Shown: one piece after another, positions 26,700 to 34,571 of the stretch
How positions within the stretch are numbered: the stretch's first letter is position 1
Layout: the number at the start of each line of letters is the position of its first letter
Source: Veillonella seminalis
GTDB lineage: Bacteria; Bacillota; Negativicutes; Veillonellales; Veillonellaceae
Assembly: GCF_003992065.1 (NCBI RefSeq)
Contig: NZ_RQUZ01000015.1
Coordinates: 1-44,918, forward strand
Reading direction: 5' to 3'
DNA length: 44,918 nucleotides
Program-made: the position numbers and the translations under genes
Notes under the pieces: generated by a model
Seen by the model: the letters and a program-made list of their open reading frames with translations, nothing else
Told to the model about the DNA's origin: nothing
The model's database searches: none

Positions 26700-27878
26700 T
26701 CAATTTTTTTGTAAGTTATAAGCCTGTTTAGCCTTCTCATATTGAGCCCGCATTTTTAAAACCGAATTTCGTATAAATTCCGGTTTTAATTGGTCTGATT
26801 TTTTATGAGTAATCAGCATTAACAGCATATATATATCATAGTTCTCATTGGACTCTTCGCGAACTACACGATTTCTGAAAAAATATATACATTCACGATG
26901 AGCCAGTTGATAATCCTCCATAGAACACTGCGGCACATACTGACGTACTTCCTCATACACGGCAAACGGCTCCTGCATTAATATATCTTTAATACGATTA
27001 ATATGCTGTCGATATAAAAATGCCTTATGCTCTTGCTCTTTTAATTTACAAGAAGAGCAAAGTATTTCTTCCTTTTTAACAAGGTTTTCACAGCGCTCAC
27101 AAGTATGATAGCCATGCTCTTTTAAGTATATAGTCTTCTTGTACTGTTTAATTTGCACATCCCGCAGTTCATTACGAAGCTCTTCGTTATGTATAGTCGC
27201 CAAGGAAGCTTCAATTTGAGCCAACGCATCAGCCGGCAGAGGAATGGCCTTAAAATTTATCAATACTCGCTCATAAGAATCAGTGTGTTTTGCCTTGCCT
27301 ATATAAGCTGAGGTATCCCCTTTTTGTAAACTGCTGCTTGCCGAATCCATTTCACCGCCGGCCGGCTGAATAGCTTTTAAATAACTTTGCTGATACATGG
27401 TGCATTCCAGGTCCGTTATGAGCTCGGAACCGTAAAAATCATTAATCTTCTTCAACAGCTGACGTTTCATCATCTGAAGTTGTTGTAAACAAGGCGATGT
27501 CATAGCCGCCACTTTAATAATCGGCGGCTGAATTTCAAGAAGTTTCGTCTGTTTGCTTAATACAGCACCTGCAACTTTTGGCCAATGATGGTAAAGATGC
27601 ATGACGGCGATTTGTTTAAACACTTTAAATGGCTTATACTTGCTATTAATATGTGAATCATATTGTCGTACATAGGAATCAGGCTTATAATCGATTGGCC
27701 CCGGCGTACGCTTAGAATCTAAAAGACCTTCAATATAACGTATTGAACTATCTTCCAAGGCAGTATTATCAGCTTCTGTTTTTACCGGTTTTGTCGAACC
27801 GGCAACAGCTTTAACAGTCTTAGCCGATGAGTCTCTGGTTTGAAATTCGTTTTTAGGTTCAAACATTTCGCTCATCAT
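26700..27878 (-). CDS. DciA-like (DUF721) protein with C-terminal zinc-ribbon extension
   Basis: 392 aa. Residues about 85-165 look like DUF721/DciA: V-M-H-L-Y-H-H-W-P-K-V-A-G, then I-I-K-V-A-A-M-T-S-P-C-L-Q-Q-L-Q-M-M-K-R-Q-L-L-K-K-I-N-D-F-Y-G. DciA-type proteins help load replicative helicase in bacteria lacking DnaC/DnaI loaders. An unstructured Ala/Thr-rich N-terminus precedes it. The C-terminal half (about 220-392) is helical and charged, with C-E-R-C-x8-E-I-L-C-S-S-C-K, a CxxC-x11-CxxC zinc ribbon. Located directly after recF (stop 4 bases before this start), as DUF721 genes often are. ATGs at 27875 and 27866 are alternatives. The long C-terminal part is unusual. Confidence 0.7.
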   Translation of the reverse strand: MMSEMFEPKNEFQTRDSSAKTVKAVAGSTKPVKTEADNTALEDSSIRYIEGLLDSKRTPGPIDYKPDSYVRQYDSHINSKYKPFKVFKQIAVMHLYHHWPKVAGAVLSKQTKLLEIQPPIIKVAAMTSPCLQQLQMMKRQLLKKINDFYGSELITDLECTMYQQSYLKAIQPAGGEMDSASSSLQKGDTSAYIGKAKHTDSYERVLINFKAIPLPADALAQIEASLATIHNEELRNELRDVQIKQYKKTIYLKEHGYHTCERCENLVKKEEILCSSCKLKEQEHKAFLYRQHINRIKDILMQEPFAVYEEVRQYVPQCSMEDYQLAHRECIYFFRNRVVREESNENYDIYMLLMLITHKKSDQLKPEFIRNSVLKMRAQYEKAKQAYNLQKN

Positions 27879-27882
27879 GTAA

Positions 27883-28959
27883 TCACCGCCTTTCACAATC
27901 AATCAATGCCACATCACTCAACTGTTTTACATCTTCCAAATCAGTCGTAGTAATAAATGTTTGAATTTTCTTATGTATAAATTGCAACAAATTTTGCCGT
28001 CGTTCTTTATCCAGTTCACTGAGCACATCATCCAATAACAATATAGGATATTCGCCCACTTCCGACTTAATATATTCCAATTCACTAAGTTTAAGTGATA
28101 AAATAGCCGTTCGTTGCTGCCCCTGTGAACCGAATCGTTTTAAATCCATGGCCCCGGAGAAAAATCCCAAATCATCGCGATGCGGTCCGAATGACGTACT
28201 CATACGATGCCTGTCTGCCGAAAGATTTGATTGCAATTGATCATAAAAAGCCTTCGGCTCCGTTAAAAATCCGTTTGTTATTTGATGTTGTTCATATGTA
28301 AGTTTTAAATTTTCCTTACCGCCAGTAAGTTTACGATTCATTAAATCCAACAATAAATTAATTTTACGTAAACTATCAAGCCGCTTTTTTATGATAAAAG
28401 AACCGGTTTCCGCCAACTGCGTATCCCATTCGGCCAAAGAAATATTCCGTTGCCCGTAAGAATCCTTTAACACTTTATTACGTTGTTGCAAAATCTTATT
28501 ATATAAACGCAATTGCTGATAATATAAAGCACTGGTCTGTGAAATTTCAATATCTAAGAAACGACGTCGCAACGACGGACTGCCCTTGATAAGTTGCAAA
28601 TCTTCCGGGCTGAACAACACCGTATTTAAAGTACCTACTAATTCTTTTTGCAGAATACGGTTACCGTTAAGTCGGATATCTTTTTTTTCCTTACCGCTGA
28701 GTTTTAAATTGATTTTATGACGGGTGTCACGTTTCGTAAATTCCACAATGATTCCCGCCTCGGCAGCACCAAACTGCAATAAATCCTGAGTATCATTGGT
28801 ACGAAAACTGCGACCGATGGTGCTTACATACAGCGATTCCAATAAATTGCTTTTGCCCACCCCGTTCGGTCCGTAAAGCACAATAATATGCGGCGGAAAG
28901 ATCCAATTGGCATGCTCGTAATTTCTGAAATTAACGAGTTCCAAGGAGTGAATGTTCAC
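27883..28959 (-). CDS. recF: DNA replication and repair protein RecF
   Basis: 358 aa, usual length. SMC-like ATPase that loads RecA at gaps with RecO and RecR. Walker A L-Y-G-P-N-G-V-G-K-S-N at about 28-38; L-F-S-P-E-D-L-Q-L-I-K-G-S-P-S-L-R-R-R-F-L-D at about 115-136; signature and Walker B Y-P-I-L-L-L-D-D-V-L-S-E-L-D at about 302-315. The start codon is GTG at 28959, overlapping the S4 gene stop by four bases (GTGA), so translation is coupled. Confidence 0.97.
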   Translation of the reverse strand: MNIHSLELVNFRNYEHANWIFPPHIIVLYGPNGVGKSNLLESLYVSTIGRSFRTNDTQDLLQFGAAEAGIIVEFTKRDTRHKINLKLSGKEKKDIRLNGNRILQKELVGTLNTVLFSPEDLQLIKGSPSLRRRFLDIEISQTSALYYQQLRLYNKILQQRNKVLKDSYGQRNISLAEWDTQLAETGSFIIKKRLDSLRKINLLLDLMNRKLTGGKENLKLTYEQHQITNGFLTEPKAFYDQLQSNLSADRHRMSTSFGPHRDDLGFFSGAMDLKRFGSQGQQRTAILSLKLSELEYIKSEVGEYPILLLDDVLSELDKERRQNLLQFIHKKIQTFITTTDLEDVKQLSDVALIDCERR

Positions 28960-29198
28960 TCGCCGGCCTCCTCTTTAACAACGAGTAAGGTACCGATGCC
29001 CTGTATTTCGATTACATCATCGGGGTAGATTTTTTTACGTTTTTCATGGCAAATTTCGCCATTTACTTTAATTTTTTCATCATCAAGTAAGAATTTAATC
29101 TGACCGCCGGTACCGATAATTTGTTCAAATTTTAATAATTGATCCAATTTAATGTACGGTGTGTAAATTTCTACTTGAATCGGTTCTTTTGTATTCAT
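28956..29198 (-). CDS. S4-domain RNA-binding protein (YaaA type)
   Basis: 80 aa with an S4-like core: I-K-L-D-Q-L-L-K-F-E-Q-I-I-G-T-G-G-Q-I-K then V-N-G-E-I-C-H-E-K-R-K-K-I-Y-P-D-D-V-I-E-I. This is the small protein found between dnaN and recF in many Firmicutes (yaaA in Bacillus). Its exact role is unknown; the fold binds structured RNA. The start is the ATG at 29198 with GAGGAGG five bases upstream. It overlaps recF by four bases. Confidence 0.9.
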   Translation of the reverse strand: MNTKEPIQVEIYTPYIKLDQLLKFEQIIGTGGQIKFLLDDEKIKVNGEICHEKRKKIYPDDVIEIQGIGTLLVVKEEAGE

Positions 29199-29304
29199 AA
29201 TTGCCTCCTCACACGCTGTGATGTTCAATTCGCAACTATTAATATAATAAAGCTGCTTACAGTTTACCGCTACCGCGGTAAACTCAACCTGCTCTATGTA
29301 TTTA

Positions 29305-30414
29305 TTAGTTCGTACGAACCGGTGTAACTACATAAGTGTAATTCGGATTGTCATCCTGACGAATAACAACCGGTCCGTTTTGTTTTAAGTATAAATGAAT
29401 TCTGTCGCCGCTGCTGTGACGCAAAATATCACCGATGTAACGTCCGTTAAAGGAAATGGTAAATGGTGTCCCTTTAAATTCACAAAGAACTTCTTCTTTA
29501 GCCATACCGATTTCAGCATTTTGAGTTGATAAAGTTACTTCTTTTTCATCCCAATCGTAGCGAATAAAATTGTAGCTTGCATCTTTAGCCAATAAAGATA
29601 CACGATCTACGGCACCGGCAAAATCACGGCAGTTTAAAATCGCGCTGGAATCAAATTGAGACGGAATTACTTTTTCATAATCAGGATACTGGCCTTCAAT
29701 CAAACGGGAGAATAAATAGATCGTATCAAATAAGAATACTACATTCGTGCGATTCCAAATAATGCGCACTACAGTCGGTTGATCGGTTGGCAATAAACGG
29801 GATACTTCGGCCAATGTTTTAGTAGGAATCAAAATACGCATAGCTACCGGCATAGGTGTATCTAAGGTAATTTTCTTAACGGCCATACGATGTGTATCGG
29901 TAGCTACCATAGTTAAATTTTTATCTTCACCTTCCAATAAAGCACCTGTAAAAATCGGACGATCTTCTTCACTGGCTGCTGCATAGTTTGTTAAATCAAT
30001 CATTTGCTTAAATTGTTCGCCGTCAACATCAATATGATTTTCATCTTGAATTTGTTCTACTAAATTGAAATCATCCGGATTCATAGTAATGAGATTAAAT
30101 TGAGAGCTTTCAGAACTTAACAATAATTGTTTTGTTTCCGCATTGGATTCTAATGTAATGGTATCGGTCGGTGTTTTGCGAACCCATTCTTGGAAATAAC
30201 GAGTGCTTAATACAATCGTACCTTCTTCGATAATATTGGCATCAATAGTAATGCGTATACCGATTTCATAGTCATTGGCCTGCATTTCTACTTTACCGTT
30301 TTTAGTTGTTATATATATAGCACCCGGTAAATTGGAACTGGTTTTGTTTTGACTTACTTTTGCTAAAGCATTAATTGCTTTTTGCAACATATCTTTTGAA
30401 AACTGAATTTTCAT
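29305..30414 (-). CDS. dnaN: DNA polymerase III beta subunit (sliding clamp)
   Basis: 369 aa, the normal size for the three-domain clamp. Begins M-K-I-Q-F-S-K-D-M-L-Q-K-A-I and ends N-P-N-Y-T-Y-V-V-T-P-V-R-T-N, matching the family C-terminal Y-x-Y-V-x-x-P-x-R. T-D-T-H-R-M-A (about 176-182) lies in the middle domain. The dimer encircles DNA and tethers polymerase. GGAG lies eight bases before the ATG. It follows dnaA after a 254-base gap full of DnaA boxes, and the S4-recF-dciA genes lie downstream. Confidence 0.98.
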   Translation of the reverse strand: MKIQFSKDMLQKAINALAKVSQNKTSSNLPGAIYITTKNGKVEMQANDYEIGIRITIDANIIEEGTIVLSTRYFQEWVRKTPTDTITLESNAETKQLLLSSESSQFNLITMNPDDFNLVEQIQDENHIDVDGEQFKQMIDLTNYAAASEEDRPIFTGALLEGEDKNLTMVATDTHRMAVKKITLDTPMPVAMRILIPTKTLAEVSRLLPTDQPTVVRIIWNRTNVVFLFDTIYLFSRLIEGQYPDYEKVIPSQFDSSAILNCRDFAGAVDRVSLLAKDASYNFIRYDWDEKEVTLSTQNAEIGMAKEEVLCEFKGTPFTISFNGRYIGDILRHSSGDRIHLYLKQNGPVVIRQDDNPNYTYVVTPVRTN

Positions 30415-30668
30415 GCTGTGTCTCCTTTACTATTACGGATGTGATTAAGTTTTTAATTATTAGTAGTCTTAGTAGTAGGGGCGGTGTATAAGTGGATAAG
30501 TAGTAAAAAGTCGCAAAATGAATAGGTTTTCCACATGAGCATAAGTTTGTGAATAACGAGAAAAAGTTATCCACTTATGAACTTTTGATTCTGTGATTGT
30601 CAATAAGTGGTCAATTAATCACAAATTATACACAACTTGTCCACAGAGTTATACACATCCTTGATTAC
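30415..30668. other. oriC part 2: DnaA-box cluster between dnaA and dnaN
   Basis: Exact TTWTNCACA matches: 30527-30535 (TTTTCCACA), 30548-30556 (minus), 30626-30634 and 30649-30657 (TTATACACA). One-mismatch boxes lie at 30483, 30491 (minus), 30567 and 30637. At least eight sites sit in 175 bases. Together with 32514-32962 this gives the bipartite origin known from Bacillus. It also contains the dnaN leader. Confidence 0.75.
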
Positions 30669-32513
30669 TTAGGTTTGTTCGTTGATTTTGCTGATAATAT
30701 CATCGATAGTTCGCTTTAAATCAGAGTTTTTAGCTAAATCTTCACCGATTTTATTGTATGCATGGAGTGCCGTAGTGTGATCCTTTTTACCGAAAGCTTG
30801 TGAAATTTGTGGAAAACTTTCGTTAATGAGTTCACGACACAGATACATGGCAATTTGGCGAGGATGTGCGTATTGCTTATTACGTTTTTGACCGACTAAA
30901 AATTCTTTCTTAATTTTGAAATAGTCGGAAATAAAATCTTGAATATAAGCAACGGATAATACCGATTTTTTACTTTCCGGAATTAAATCACGCAAAATAT
31001 ACCGTGTATATTCTACGGTAATTTGATTCAATTTATTATCCAATTCGGCTGCCGTAATCAATTTGGTAAGAGCGCCTTGCAAATCACGGACGCTGCGATT
31101 GTAATAGGTATTGCCGAAAAAGCGAATGACTTCATTCGGAATATTCAGATTAGGCAATAATTCACGTTGTTTATCTACATAAGATCGGGTAATCGCTTCC
31201 AATGTTTCCGAGTTTGGCGGATCGATGGTAACCACGAGGCCCGAGCTGAATCGTGTACGCAAGCGATCTTCCATTTGTTCCATATCCTGCGGCAATACAT
31301 CACTGGTAAGGACAATTTGTTTTTTACTGTCCGTTAAGGCATTAAATGTATGGAAAAACTCCATTTGAGTGCCGGCATAGCGTTTTTCTTGAATAAACTG
31401 AATGTCATCAATCAAGAGAACGTCGACTTTACGGAATGTGCTGCGGAAAATATCCATATTAGTCTGACCGTAACGAATGGATTGAACAAAAAGGTTAAGA
31501 AAATTTTCGCTCGTAATACACATGATTTGCAGATGCGGATAACGACGATGAATTTCATTGCCGATAGCATGCATCAAATGTGTTTTCCCCAGTCCCGATT
31601 TACCGTAAATAAAGAACGGATTATAACGATTAGCCGGATTTTCAGCAATATTTTGAGCCGCCACATAGGCCATTTGGCTGGAACCGCCGGCAATAAAGGT
31701 TGCAAATGTATAATCGGGATTTAATTTTAAGATAGACTCATTATTTTTATATAAGGTCGTTTGACTGCTGTTGGCCTGCATGGCATCCTGTTCCGAAACT
31801 CCGCTGTTCGGAGGAAATAAACTGTCTGATTCCATTGGTGACGTACTTGGGATAAACGGGCCTGATTTAGCACTTTCATTTTTGTGAATTGAATCCACTA
31901 CAATCGGTTCATCGTAAGTCGGTGTATGTAGCGGTGTTTGCGGTGGTGTCGCTGTAACCGGCGGTAAACCGTATTGATTGGCTATTTGCTCATAATTGTT
32001 ATAGTTTGGTGCATGTGTTGCCGTTTCATTGGCATGAGCTGCTGTTTCATAAGGAACGCTGTCATAATCGTTCATATCATAACCGGATTCATTACTCAAT
32101 TGAGTAGGTGCGCTTGTGGCAATTTGCACATCGTCATAGTTTACCGGATGATTTGAAAACGTCGGTGTTTCAGGTTCCGTCGGCGTAATTGTCGGTTTAT
32201 CCTCCGCATTGAGGACAGCCGGTTCTTTTTCACCTACCGTTGTAATAATAATTGTAAGAGGAGAATTACTTTTGGATAAACGCTGCCAAACATTATTTAC
32301 CGAATTTTGAAAAGCATTTTTTATCGTTGGTTCGTTTTCAATAAAATCTCTGATATATGTTTGCATCGTAGTTAACGTAAGTGTTTTGCTGATTTCGTCC
32401 AATGTTAACGGGAGCAAGCGGATAATCGTGCTTTCCAAGATCTCTTTCGGCAGTGTGGCTTCAATGTCTTCGCGTACTTTATTCCAAAAATCATTAAGAT
32501 TGATGTTTGACAT
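30669..32513 (-). CDS. dnaA: chromosomal replication initiator protein DnaA
   Basis: 614 aa, much longer than the usual 440-470. Domain I is residues 1-92 (F-W-N-K-V-R-E-D-I). Domain II is a 170-residue linker (about 93-264) rich in Pro, Thr, Asn and Ser. The AAA+ domain starts L-N-P-D-Y-T-F-A-T-F (263), with Walker A G-K-S-G-L-G-K-T (304-311) and Walker B V-L-L-I-D-D-I-Q-F. Domain IV contains the box-recognition motif K-K-D-H-T-T-A-L-H-A-Y. It opens oriC and loads helicase. GGGAAGG is about seven bases before the ATG. DnaA boxes on both sides suggest autoregulation. All essential motifs are intact. Confidence 0.98.
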   Translation of the reverse strand: MSNINLNDFWNKVREDIEATLPKEILESTIIRLLPLTLDEISKTLTLTTMQTYIRDFIENEPTIKNAFQNSVNNVWQRLSKSNSPLTIIITTVGEKEPAVLNAEDKPTITPTEPETPTFSNHPVNYDDVQIATSAPTQLSNESGYDMNDYDSVPYETAAHANETATHAPNYNNYEQIANQYGLPPVTATPPQTPLHTPTYDEPIVVDSIHKNESAKSGPFIPSTSPMESDSLFPPNSGVSEQDAMQANSSQTTLYKNNESILKLNPDYTFATFIAGGSSQMAYVAAQNIAENPANRYNPFFIYGKSGLGKTHLMHAIGNEIHRRYPHLQIMCITSENFLNLFVQSIRYGQTNMDIFRSTFRKVDVLLIDDIQFIQEKRYAGTQMEFFHTFNALTDSKKQIVLTSDVLPQDMEQMEDRLRTRFSSGLVVTIDPPNSETLEAITRSYVDKQRELLPNLNIPNEVIRFFGNTYYNRSVRDLQGALTKLITAAELDNKLNQITVEYTRYILRDLIPESKKSVLSVAYIQDFISDYFKIKKEFLVGQKRNKQYAHPRQIAMYLCRELINESFPQISQAFGKKDHTTALHAYNKIGEDLAKNSDLKRTIDDIISKINEQT

Positions 32514-32962
32514 ACCATTTCCTTCCCAGGGTTGTCATACTGTGAATAACTAAAAATACCCAACCTGTGTATAAGTCTTGATTTTTCTAAAAAAGAGAAA
32601 AAATAAATAGGTTAGAACAGCTGATATACACTGACTTTATACTGTAATCGCCTCCGCTGTGGATAAGTAGTGCATAAGTTGTGTATATCTTGTTGATAAC
32701 CTAATTTTAATAGTCACAATATGATATTCCTTTTATATTTCATCTCTTATATTTTATCAGAAATGTAGAAAATTGTCATCGTAGTTGTGGATATCTTTAT
32801 TTCATCAGTTAAAGTATAATGTATATAATATATATCCACAGAATATAGGTAATAATGATTGAATCTATCGAGTGAGTATTGACATTATAGGTCTTTATAT
32901 TTATAATTATGCTGTTATGGTATAAGTAATTACAAGACCAATCTCGAGGAGGTGTTTTATAC
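32514..32962. other. oriC part 1: dnaA-rpmH intergenic region
   Basis: 449 bases without a gene. Exact DnaA boxes (minus orientation) at 32541-32549, 32566-32574 and 32658-32666. One-mismatch boxes lie at 32669, 32680, 32786 (minus) and 32832 (plus). The stretch 32690-32760 is strongly AT-rich and T-rich and is a candidate unwinding element. The strand of transcription switches here. A near-perfect promoter for rpmH is at 32879-32907. This is the best candidate for the replication start. Confidence 0.8.
32879..32907 (+). promoter_or_regulatory. strong rpmH promoter
   Basis: TTGACA (32879-32884), 17 bases, TATAAT (32902-32907): a full match to the sigma-A consensus, about 55 bases ahead of the rpmH ATG. 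Confidence 0.85.
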
Positions 32963-33097
32963 ATGAAACGTACATATCAGCCAAATACGCTTTGGAGAAA
33001 ACGTACTCATGGTTTCCGTGAACGTATGAAGACTATTGGCGGTCGTCTTGTTTTGAAAAGACGTCGTGCTAAAGGCAGAAAGAAATTATCTGCATAA
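32963..33097 (+). CDS. rpmH: 50S ribosomal protein L34
   Basis: 44 aa, highly basic, [19 protein letters not shown]-x-R-M, a near-universal L34 sequence, ending K-K-L-S-A. AGGAGGTG lies nine bases before the ATG. It opens the plus-strand block rpmH-rnpA-yidD-yidC-jag and is driven by the consensus promoter at 32879. A terminator-like hairpin follows its stop. Confidence 0.98.
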   Translation: MKRTYQPNTLWRKRTHGFRERMKTIGGRLVLKRRRAKGRKKLSA

Positions 33098-33118
33098 TAT
33101 AATAGCTTTTAGGCAGGA

Positions 33119-33149
33119 GAAAAAACTTGGCGCTGCTGCCAAGTTTTTC
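33119..33149 (+). terminator. hairpin terminator between rpmH and rnpA
   Basis: AAAACTTGGC (about 33122-33131) pairs with GCCAAGTTTT (33138-33147) around a 6-base loop, followed by T-rich bases. It lies 22 bases after rpmH and just before rnpA, so it probably lowers transcription from the ribosomal-protein gene into rnpA. Confidence 0.75.
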
Positions 33150-33175
33150 TATTCATAATGGCATGGGATGATGAT

Positions 33176-33544
33176 ATGAGTGAATTGACATTTAACTTAG
33201 ATAAGGAACGAAGAATTCGTAAAAACAGTGAATATCGCCTTGTCTATAAACATGGCAATTATGAAGTAGGTCGTCTTTGTGTTGTTTACCGTATGCCGGT
33301 AGCCAAGCAGGCTACCCGCATCGGTTTTGTAACCGGTAAAAAGGTAGGCGGCGCAGTAGAGCGCAATCGAGCCAGGCGGCTTATGAAAGAAGTCTATCGT
33401 CTCAATCAGCATGCTATTCGAGAAGGATACGCTATTGTAGTTGTAGGACGGGCTCGCATGGCGAGTGCGACGTACGACCAGGCGTGCAAGGAAATGATGT
33501 ATCTTTTCAAAAAAAGCAAATTACTTAAGAGTAATGAAGCTTAG
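33176..33544 (+). CDS. rnpA: ribonuclease P protein component
   Basis: 122 aa from the chosen ATG. Core features: [38 protein letters not shown] (the RNR RNA-binding motif) and the end strand Y-A-I-V-V-V-G-R. It assists the RNase P RNA in tRNA 5' processing. An in-frame ATG at 33158 would add M-A-W-D-D-D but sits on the tail of the terminator hairpin. Neither start has a strong ribosome site, so the start is uncertain. yidD follows 14 bases later. Confidence 0.93.
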   Translation: MSELTFNLDKERRIRKNSEYRLVYKHGNYEVGRLCVVYRMPVAKQATRIGFVTGKKVGGAVERNRARRLMKEVYRLNQHAIREGYAIVVVGRARMASATYDQACKEMMYLFKKSKLLKSNEA

Positions 33545-33558
33545 AAAGAGGTCTATCC

Positions 33559-33801
33559 ATGAAGCGCTGTCTGACTCTTTTAACCAAACTGTTGAATGCG
33601 GTATTCATCGGCTTGGTACAATTTTATCGCTATGGAATTTCTCCATTAAAGCCTAAAACTTGTCGATTTTATCCCTCATGTTCGACGTATACCTTGGAAG
33701 CATTACGCAAATATGGACCTTTTAAAGGCAGTTATTTAGGAATTCGACGAATTTTACGTTGTCATCCGTTTAATCCGGGCGGCTATGATCCGGTTCCTTA
33801 A
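33559..33801 (+). CDS. yidD: membrane protein insertion efficiency factor YidD
   Basis: 80 aa. The typical core [22 protein letters not shown] and [13 protein letters not shown] is complete. A small peripheral membrane protein that helps YidC-dependent insertion, always near rnpA and yidC. AGAGG is eight bases before the ATG. Confidence 0.96.
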   Translation: MKRCLTLLTKLLNAVFIGLVQFYRYGISPLKPKTCRFYPSCSTYTLEALRKYGPFKGSYLGIRRILRCHPFNPGGYDPVP

Positions 33802-33921
33802 TAACACAAATTTGGAAATGTCAAAGTGTCTGTATGGATGAAATATAGACCATACCATAACGTATATGGACACGCAAAGGCCATTTGTATTCGTCATTAA
33901 TACTCGTATAGGAGCAAACTA

Positions 33922-34569
33922 ATGGAAATTTTTCAGGTATTAGTTGATTTTATGCGGACCTTGCTTACGTATTGCTATAATTTTACAGAAGCATTAGGGT
34001 TCCCAAGCTATGGTATAGCGATTATCATTATGACCATTGGGATTAAAGCAATCCTTGCGCCATTGACGGCTAAACAGGTCAAATCGATGAAGGGCATGCA
34101 GAAATTGCAGCCTAAGATGAAAGAAATTCAGAATAAATATAAGAATGATCCACAGCGTGCGCAACAGGAAATTGCTAAGATGTATAAAGAATTGGGCGTT
34201 AATCCGTTGTCCGGATGTTTACCTTTATTGGTACAGATGCCATTCTTGATTGCTATTTTCTATGCCTTGCAAGGTTATCCATACGATCCTGCTCATGAAA
34301 GCTTCTTATGGTTGCCAAGCTTAGGTGAAGCGGATCATTTGTATATTTTACCTGTTTTAAGTGCTCTTTCTACATTTGTAATGAGCAAACAAACTGCACA
34401 GGATACGCCGGGTGCCCAACAGAAGGTAATGCAGATTTTCATGCCTTTATTCATTGGCTACATCAGCTTGAATTTCCCAAGCGGTTTGGTTATTTACTGG
34501 GTTGTATCAAACGTATTCCAAATGATTCAGCAATTCTTTATCTATCGCAACGATAATAAGGAGGCTTAA
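33922..34569 (+). CDS. yidC: membrane protein insertase YidC/OxaA
   Basis: 215 aa, the short Gram-positive type without the large periplasmic domain of proteobacterial YidC. Five hydrophobic segments. The conserved stretch K-A-I-L-A-P-L-T-A-K-Q-V-K-S-M-K-x-M-Q-K-L-Q-P-K (about 48-70) includes the cytoplasmic hairpin start, and L-G-V-N-P-L-S-G-C-L-P-L-L-V-Q-M-P is present at about 92-108. No lipobox Cys is seen at the N-terminus, which begins M-E-I-F-Q. Inserts proteins into the inner membrane with or without Sec. AGGAG is eight bases before the ATG. jag starts two bases after its stop. Confidence 0.96.
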   Translation: MEIFQVLVDFMRTLLTYCYNFTEALGFPSYGIAIIIMTIGIKAILAPLTAKQVKSMKGMQKLQPKMKEIQNKYKNDPQRAQQEIAKMYKELGVNPLSGCLPLLVQMPFLIAIFYALQGYPYDPAHESFLWLPSLGEADHLYILPVLSALSTFVMSKQTAQDTPGAQQKVMQIFMPLFIGYISLNFPSGLVIYWVVSNVFQMIQQFFIYRNDNKEA

Positions 34570-34571
34570 TT

